From assembly GCF_003049575.1 (NCBI RefSeq), contig NZ_PYWI01000001.1, positions 310,001 through 374,000 on the forward strand: a stretch of 64,000 bases of DNA. Reading direction: 5' to 3'. The DNA comes from Lysinibacillus parviboronicapiens (GTDB lineage: Bacteria > Bacillota > Bacilli > Bacillales_A > Planococcaceae). Shown here piece after piece: positions 60,059 through 64,000 of the stretch (positions within the stretch are counted from its first letter, which is position 1; every line of letters begins with the position of its first letter). Below the pieces are notes generated by a model. The model ran no database searches. It was not told the DNA's origin and saw only the letters and a program-made list of their open reading frames with translations. The position numbers were made by a program, and so were the translations under genes.

Positions 60059-61508
60059 GACTTGAAAAGTAATCTTGAATACATTGTTGATCGGAAAAAG
60101 GGAACTTATGATTTTTTATTTGTTGCGTCTGTTCATGCCCTTTTCCGGCAACAAGGACTATATCTCCCTTTTTTGCCTTAGCCAATGCCTGATGAATCGC
60201 AACCTTTCGATCCAAAAAAATTTCATAATATTGCTGTTCAGAAAAACCAGCAATAATACTTTCATTAATTAAAATGGGATCCTCATCGCGCGGATTATCG
60301 GTCGTTAAAAAAATTATATCTGCATACTTACTAGCCACTGCTCCCATCGCAAAGCGTTTGGCCTTGTCTCGATTGCCACCGCAGCTAAAAACAAGGAATA
60401 GCGTCTTCTTGCTATCAAAAGTTTGTAAAACTGCCTGTAGTGCCTCTGCTGTATGGGCATAATCTACATATACATCTATCCCAAGTGGATTCTCAATTTT
60501 TTCGAGTCTCCCTTCAGGCAATTTTAATGCCCACATATGCTCAGTTATCTCTTCAATTGAATAACCAAGACGCCATACAGCCATTAATGCAGCTACTGAA
60601 TTTTGCACATGGTACTTACCAACAAAAGGAATAGCTACTATATGCTCACTTTTAGTTGTTTGCACGCAAAGTATGGTTTTCCCTCTTGATTCACTCACAA
60701 TTTGAATATGTAAATCATTGTGATTGTCAAAACCGAATGAACACGCTTTTTTCTTATCATAAATACCGACTGAACGGCAAAAATTGTCGTCTCCATTTAA
60801 CACAAGTTTTTTCGACAAATCTGCCAACCTTTTTTTTGCTCGTTTATATGCCTCTAATCCACCATGATCTTCTAAGTGATCCTCTGATAAGTTCAAAAAT
60901 ACGCCACAATCAATATCACAATGATCAAGTCTATGTTGTTGTAAACCCATCGAAGAGGCCTCTAACACAACATGCGTCACTCCCTGACGTACACATTGTT
61001 TTAGTATTGGCTGAAGTTCCTTTGCTTGTAAAGTTGTTAACTGCTCATACGATGTTTGTTGCCTTTGCCCATTAATAAAGAAACCAACTGTACCAATAAC
61101 TGCTACATTATTATGTAAAGCTCTTAGTAATTGACTAACAAAATGACTCACTGTTGTTTTACCATTTGTTCCTGTGATCGCAACAACTGTTAAAGCCTCT
61201 GCTGGAAAGGCAGCGAGTTTAGCACTCGCAAATGATAAAAACAATGCAGTATTTGGTACCCAAACGAAAGGAATATTTTGTTCATTGGCGGGTAGTGAAA
61301 TACTTTCCTCAGATACAATGGCAGCAGCACCTCTGGCTATTGCTTCTTTTACAAATCGGCTCCCTGAAGTTTTCTTACCTTTACGCACAACAAAAATATC
61401 CCCAGGTTTCACCGCTTGTGCGTAATCCTCTACACCAGTAATACTTGTTCGAATCGATCCACCTGTCACACTGCACGGCCAATCTTTTAATAACTCAGCT
61501 AATTGCAT
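60036..61508 (-). CDS. murE: Orphan MurE-type UDP-MurNAc-tripeptide ligase (DNPR, meso-DAP-type)
   Basis: This 490-residue Mur ligase adds a third residue to UDP-MurNAc-L-Ala-D-Glu. The ATP loop TGTNGKTT lies at about 112-119. DHGGLEAYKRAKKRL contains the Lys likely to be carbamylated, and GRLEKIENPLG and VDYAHTAEAL follow. The specificity signature DNPRDEDP at residues 404-411 is the DNPR typical of meso-diaminopimelate enzymes. murE is absent from its usual place in the dcw cluster. A sigma-K/E-like promoter lies upstream. Which amino acid is used is an inference. Confidence 0.9.
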   Translation of the reverse strand: MQLAELLKDWPCSVTGGSIRTSITGVEDYAQAVKPGDIFVVRKGKKTSGSRFVKEAIARGAAAIVSEESISLPANEQNIPFVWVPNTALFLSFASAKLAAFPAEALTVVAITGTNGKTTVSHFVSQLLRALHNNVAVIGTVGFFINGQRQQTSYEQLTTLQAKELQPILKQCVRQGVTHVVLEASSMGLQQHRLDHCDIDCGVFLNLSEDHLEDHGGLEAYKRAKKRLADLSKKLVLNGDDNFCRSVGIYDKKKACSFGFDNHNDLHIQIVSESRGKTILCVQTTKSEHIVAIPFVGKYHVQNSVAALMAVWRLGYSIEEITEHMWALKLPEGRLEKIENPLGIDVYVDYAHTAEALQAVLQTFDSKKTLFLVFSCGGNRDKAKRFAMGAVASKYADIIFLTTDNPRDEDPILINESIIAGFSEQQYYEIFLDRKVAIHQALAKAKKGDIVLVAGKGHEQTQQIKNHKFPFSDQQCIQDYFSSLKTGDVE

Positions 61509-61533
61509 TGTCTCACTCCTCCTTTCAGTTCTC

Positions 61534-61562
61534 TATCATATGACGGTGTTTGTAACGTTGTG
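61534..61562 (-). promoter_or_regulatory. Possible sigma-K/sigma-E-like promoter of the orphan murE
   Basis: Minus strand: CACA (61559-61562), a 16-base spacer and CATATGATA (61534-61542) match the known sigma-K elements mACm and CATAnnnTA. CATATGAT also resembles the sigma-E -10 (CATACAnT), but no good sigma-E -35 is seen. The start codon is about 19 bases after the inferred start site, with AAAGGAGGAGTGA between. Chance matches are possible. Confidence 0.45.
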
Positions 61563-61664
61563 ACGAAAAAAGCAGAGGGCTTAAGCTTCTCTTTCTACAC
61601 ACTTTTTACATCCAACGTCGCAACACTAAATGTTTAAATTTTCCACAAAAGAAATAGAAGGCAT

Positions 61665-61706
61665 TAAAAAAGAGGTTGTCTTATATGTAAGACAACCTCT
61701 TTTTTA
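61665..61706. terminator. Strong bidirectional terminator
   Basis: Perfect 18-base arms AAAAAAGAGGTTGTCTTA and TAAGACAACCTCTTTTTT with a TATG loop. It follows the small ORF whose stop lies inside the run and could also serve transcription from the other side. Confidence 0.92.
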
Positions 61707-61889
61707 ATAAATAGTAATAAACCATTGATTTCCTTTTCTGGCGTTCCCTTTCGGGTAGGCACGCTCAACTAATTTTTGCGCATATGCTGTTTCTGCAGGA
61801 GTGTCGCGCCTGCCACACCCATCAACTTGTCTTGCATACAGATGAGGGATTACAATGGCCCATGCAGCGGTGCTTACTTTTATTTTCAT
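61704..61889 (-). CDS. Small hypothetical protein, 61 residues
   Basis: This minus-strand frame begins MKIKVSTAAWAIVIPHLYAR and has a GCGRRDTPAETAYAQKLVE and AYPKGNARKGNQWF pattern, basic and without membrane segments. The stop falls within a perfect terminator, which supports a real gene, but the ribosome site is weak. I do not recognise a family; it may be a remnant. Confidence 0.45.
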   Translation of the reverse strand: MKIKVSTAAWAIVIPHLYARQVDGCGRRDTPAETAYAQKLVERAYPKGNARKGNQWFITIY

Positions 61890-61954
61890 GACATTGAAGA
61901 AGCTCTCAATCAGACATAAAATGGGAGTGTATTTGTAACGAATATTTCTGATAA

Positions 61955-62000
61955 AATTTCAAAAGGTATTCGCAATGTGATTATTGCGAATACCTTTTGT
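61955..62000 (-). terminator. Terminator downstream of the CAP-domain gene
   Basis: Perfect 16-base arms AAAAGGTATTCGCAAT and ATTGCGAATACCTTTT with a 6-base loop. The minus strand continues TTTTGAAATTTT. It lies just after the stop at 62046. Confidence 0.88.
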
Positions 62001-62045
62001 CTTCCATCCGAAAGATTGTCTTTTGCCACAACCTGTTTTTTTCTA

Positions 62046-63191
62046 TTATTGAATGTTTTGATCTGAATCTGCGTCCGAAATGTCTTGCGGCTCTTCAATC
62101 TCCTCTATTTCCTCTATCTCACTACCCACATTGTTTTTCTCAGTCGGTTCTATAAATATTTGCGTATAGTAATTTAAAAAGACTCCCGAACCAACTAGCG
62201 AATATTTATCGTTTAAAATTATTTTACGATGCTCAGGAGAATTAAGCCAACCATGCATCGCTTCAACAGCGTCGAAATAAGCCGTTGCTAAATTTTCGTT
62301 CGCCTCATAATAGTCCGTTTCATATGCCTCTAATCGCTTTTTCAAATCTCCATTTGTGGGAGATTCATGCGAAAGAAAATTTTGCACCTTCATATCTTCA
62401 CTATGCAATCTTGCTACCTCATCTAATGCATCATCCATTTCTAATGGTGCTAAATCATGCTGAACTCTGGTTACATTTATTAAATCATCTAGCTGAGCTG
62501 CACTGGCCAAATTAATGTCTTGCTGTAAAAAGGAGGATGGTGGTGCTGGTATAACTAGCTCTCCTTGATAAATCATTTCATACGGTCGATGTAGTACCAG
62601 CGTCTCGCTATCTGTGAAGCGTACACCTTGTAATTTACCTGTTTCTCCATCTATATAGAGCTGAGCATAAAGTCCATCAAACTTCACAAGTAATCGCGTT
62701 TGCATATCTTCCTCACTCATTGAAAAAACAAAAATATTCTCACCCACATTGGCAGCCACTTCATAATCAATTATTGTCTTTCGATAAATTTCATCACGCT
62801 TCTGACCAATTTTAAATGGTGATGCATCCAAATGATCACCTGCTATGTATACTTGTGTCACAACATTATTTTGCACACCAACCATAAAAAATGAGGAAAC
62901 ACTGGTCTTATAAACCCACCATTGATAGCCAAATGACGATGGCTCTTTCCTTGCTGGTTCACCATATTGTTCCAGCACTACTTGTGCACCTTGTCCGATA
63001 AGTGTCGACATACCACTTTGTGGACGTGTCATCGCTCCCTCCTCAGGCTGCTTCAGTTCTGTCTTTGGAATAACATTAGAATTAGCATTTGGACCCTCAA
63101 GTGGTTCATTTTCACGTGCAGTATTAAAGAACATAAAGCCGATAAACGCAATTGCTGCACATACAATTAAAATGCGAAATAAAGCTTTCAT
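62046..63191 (-). CDS. ylbC: CAP-domain secreted/membrane-anchored protein (YlbC-like)
   Basis: This 381-residue protein has an N-terminal signal or anchor (FRILIVCAAIAFIGFMFF), a CAP-associated domain (about 70-220, GVQNNVVTQVYIAGDHLD) and a CAP/SCP domain with LHSEDMKVQNFLSHESPTNG, HGWLNSPEHRKIILND and NENLATAYFDAVEAMHGWL. An acidic EIEEIEEIEE repeat lies in the tail. B. subtilis ylbC is at the same place. The role is unknown, with a spore-coat or wall location possible. Confidence 0.9.
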   Translation of the reverse strand: MKALFRILIVCAAIAFIGFMFFNTARENEPLEGPNANSNVIPKTELKQPEEGAMTRPQSGMSTLIGQGAQVVLEQYGEPARKEPSSFGYQWWVYKTSVSSFFMVGVQNNVVTQVYIAGDHLDASPFKIGQKRDEIYRKTIIDYEVAANVGENIFVFSMSEEDMQTRLLVKFDGLYAQLYIDGETGKLQGVRFTDSETLVLHRPYEMIYQGELVIPAPPSSFLQQDINLASAAQLDDLINVTRVQHDLAPLEMDDALDEVARLHSEDMKVQNFLSHESPTNGDLKKRLEAYETDYYEANENLATAYFDAVEAMHGWLNSPEHRKIILNDKYSLVGSGVFLNYYTQIFIEPTEKNNVGSEIEEIEEIEEPQDISDADSDQNIQ

Positions 63192-63246
63192 ACATGACTC
63201 CTTCTCATCACCATTATTGTAATTTATTATATCAATTGTAATCGTG

Positions 63247-63292
63247 TTGACACAATGTTGTCATTGCAACAATGTCGAATATGCTCTATTAT
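63247..63292 (+). promoter_or_regulatory. Promoter and overlapping palindrome upstream of ylbA
   Basis: TTGCAA (63264-63269), a 17-base spacer and TATTAT (63287-63292) form a sigma-A-like promoter. An imperfect inverted repeat, GACACAATGTTG with CAACAATGTC, spans 63249-63276, covering the -35 box. It could be an operator for a repressor. Confidence 0.55.
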
Positions 63293-63339
63293 AAAAATGA
63301 GCGTATACTTTGTACGAAAAGCTAAAGGAGGATTATTAG

Positions 63340-63705
63340 ATGTATTTTGAAAATACTAACCTTGAAAATTTAACAGCTGACCAAGAACTAATCGAAAGCG
63401 TTATGAATAAGAACGGTCTTGAATGTGATGGTGGCTGGGATTACGAACGTATGACATTCGATCGTCGTTTCGATACTCGTGAAGGCCGTTACTACCTACG
63501 CGTATTCGCATATGCTAAATCTGGTGATGTTGGTGCACACGATGCAGTGTTAACTATTATGAAACCTGCACTTGGTAAATACTACTATCCACATGGTGTT
63601 GAATATGGGGAAGATGAAGTTTACCCAGCACACCTTGTTAAAAAATGTGAAGAAATCTTAAAAAAAGTAAAATTAGATTTAGAAGCTTTTGAAGTTCGCG
63701 TCTAA
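63340..63705 (+). CDS. ylbA: YugN-like protein (YlbA)
   Basis: This 121-residue soluble protein (MYFENTNLENLTADQELIES) resembles the YugN/YlbA family, small alpha-beta proteins of Bacilli of unknown role. Its place at the head of the ylb block matches B. subtilis. AAAGGAGGATTATTAG precedes the ATG. A terminator is found at 63842-63870. Confidence 0.85.
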   Translation: MYFENTNLENLTADQELIESVMNKNGLECDGGWDYERMTFDRRFDTREGRYYLRVFAYAKSGDVGAHDAVLTIMKPALGKYYYPHGVEYGEDEVYPAHLVKKCEEILKKVKLDLEAFEVRV

Positions 63706-63841
63706 TCTATATTAGGATAGACAGATTATTTACACTTATGTCGGTAAAAAGTAGCTATCATTAAACTATTTTCTAAATAAAAGTATAATAGATGCTATAC
63801 CAACATTAGATTGGCCCGTGCGTGTATGACCTAGAAGCTTG

Positions 63842-63870
63842 AAAAGACTGGTGGTCCAGTCTTTTTTATT
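63842..63870 (+). terminator. Terminator downstream of ylbA
   Basis: AAGACTGG and CCAGTCTT arms with a TGGT loop, then TTTTATTTTG on the plus strand. Confidence 0.85.
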
Positions 63871-63933
63871 TTGAGTAAAATAATTTTTTCTCCTCATACT
63901 AACTATATCTTTCAAATGATGTAGGTGAATTTC

Positions 63934-64000
63934 ATGATAGAATTTTTCAAAAAGCCCTTTTTTCGACATCCAATAATCGTCATCGCGATTGGCATCATTA
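63934..64000 (+). CDS. N-terminus of a membrane protein, truncated by the window edge
   Basis: The reading frame from ATG at 63934 gives MIEFFKKPFFRHPIIVIAIG and then hydrophobic residues, so a basic start followed by a membrane helix. GTAGGTGAATTTC precedes the ATG. Only 22 codons are visible and the family cannot be named. Confidence 0.55.
   Translation, partial: MIEFFKKPFFRHPIIVIAIGII

Noticed and set aside
61910-62098. Minus-strand frame downstream of the CAP-domain gene
   Set aside because: It overlaps the CAP-domain gene end and a terminator hairpin in another frame; no ribosome site.
63766-63969. Minus-strand frame near the right edge
   Set aside because: It crosses the ylbA terminator and overlaps the start of the plus-strand gene at 63934, whose ribosome site is better.

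Overview
The window looks like chromosomal DNA of a low-GC, endospore-forming Firmicute close to Lysinibacillus (Planococcaceae/Caryophanaceae). This rests on gene order and protein similarity that I recognise: the pyr operon, the lspA-rluD pair, ileS-divIVA-ylm, sigG-sigE-spoIIGA, the dcw cell-division cluster and the ylb block follow the Bacillus subtilis order, with some genes missing. No rRNA, tRNA, CRISPR array, prophage or intact insertion sequence was seen. The genus is an inference. REGION 1 (1-11.4 kb, all minus): pyrimidine biosynthesis operon pyrR-pyrP-pyrB-pyrC-carA-carB-pyrK-pyrD (pyrD runs off the left edge), with a sigma-A promoter and PyrR-type attenuators ahead of pyrR and of pyrB, preceded by rluD and lspA. 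REGION 2 (11.5-17.4 kb): an accessory block with a soluble methyl-accepting chemotaxis protein plus a FIST sensory protein, a sodium:solute (acetate-type) symporter with its DUF485 partner, and a divergent AraC-type regulator. REGION 3 (17.4-26.6 kb, minus): ileS under a T-box, divIVA, ylmH, ylmG, sepF, ylmE and ylmC, then the sporulation genes sigG, sigE and spoIIGA. REGION 4 (26.8-41.8 kb, minus): dcw cluster, in transcription order mraZ, rsmH, ftsL, pbpB, spoVD, mraY, murD, spoVE, divIB, two DUF881 genes, sbp, ftsA, ftsZ. murE, murG and murB are absent from their usual places. REGION 5 (42-54.8 kb): bshC, a DUF3397 gene, a panE-like reductase, gerR-like, an enoyl-CoA hydratase, rpmF, ylbN, ylbM (tmcAL), ylbL, ylbJ, coaD, rsmD, an unknown membrane-anchored protein and ylbG. 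REGION 6 (54.8-64 kb): less conserved. It holds a glycerophosphodiesterase behind a long, hairpin-rich leader, a DinB-family gene, a histidine-kinase remnant, a 52-residue membrane protein, a tartrate/D-malate dehydrogenase-like gene, ylbF (ricF), a thioesterase, an orphan MurE-type ligase, a CAP-domain protein, ylbA and the start of one more gene. The functional thread is growth (pyrimidines, Ile-tRNA, lipoprotein processing, CoA), septum and wall synthesis, and the switch to sporulation (sigE, sigG, spoIIGA, spoVD, spoVE, gerR, ylbJ, ricF). The most interesting lead is the orphan MurE-type ligase at 60.0-61.5 kb. It carries the DNPR signature typical of meso-diaminopimelate-adding enzymes and has a possible mother-cell (sigma-K/E-like) promoter, while the dcw cluster has no murE. 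That would fit a sporulation-specific cortex-precursor ligase in an organism whose vegetative wall may use lysine.
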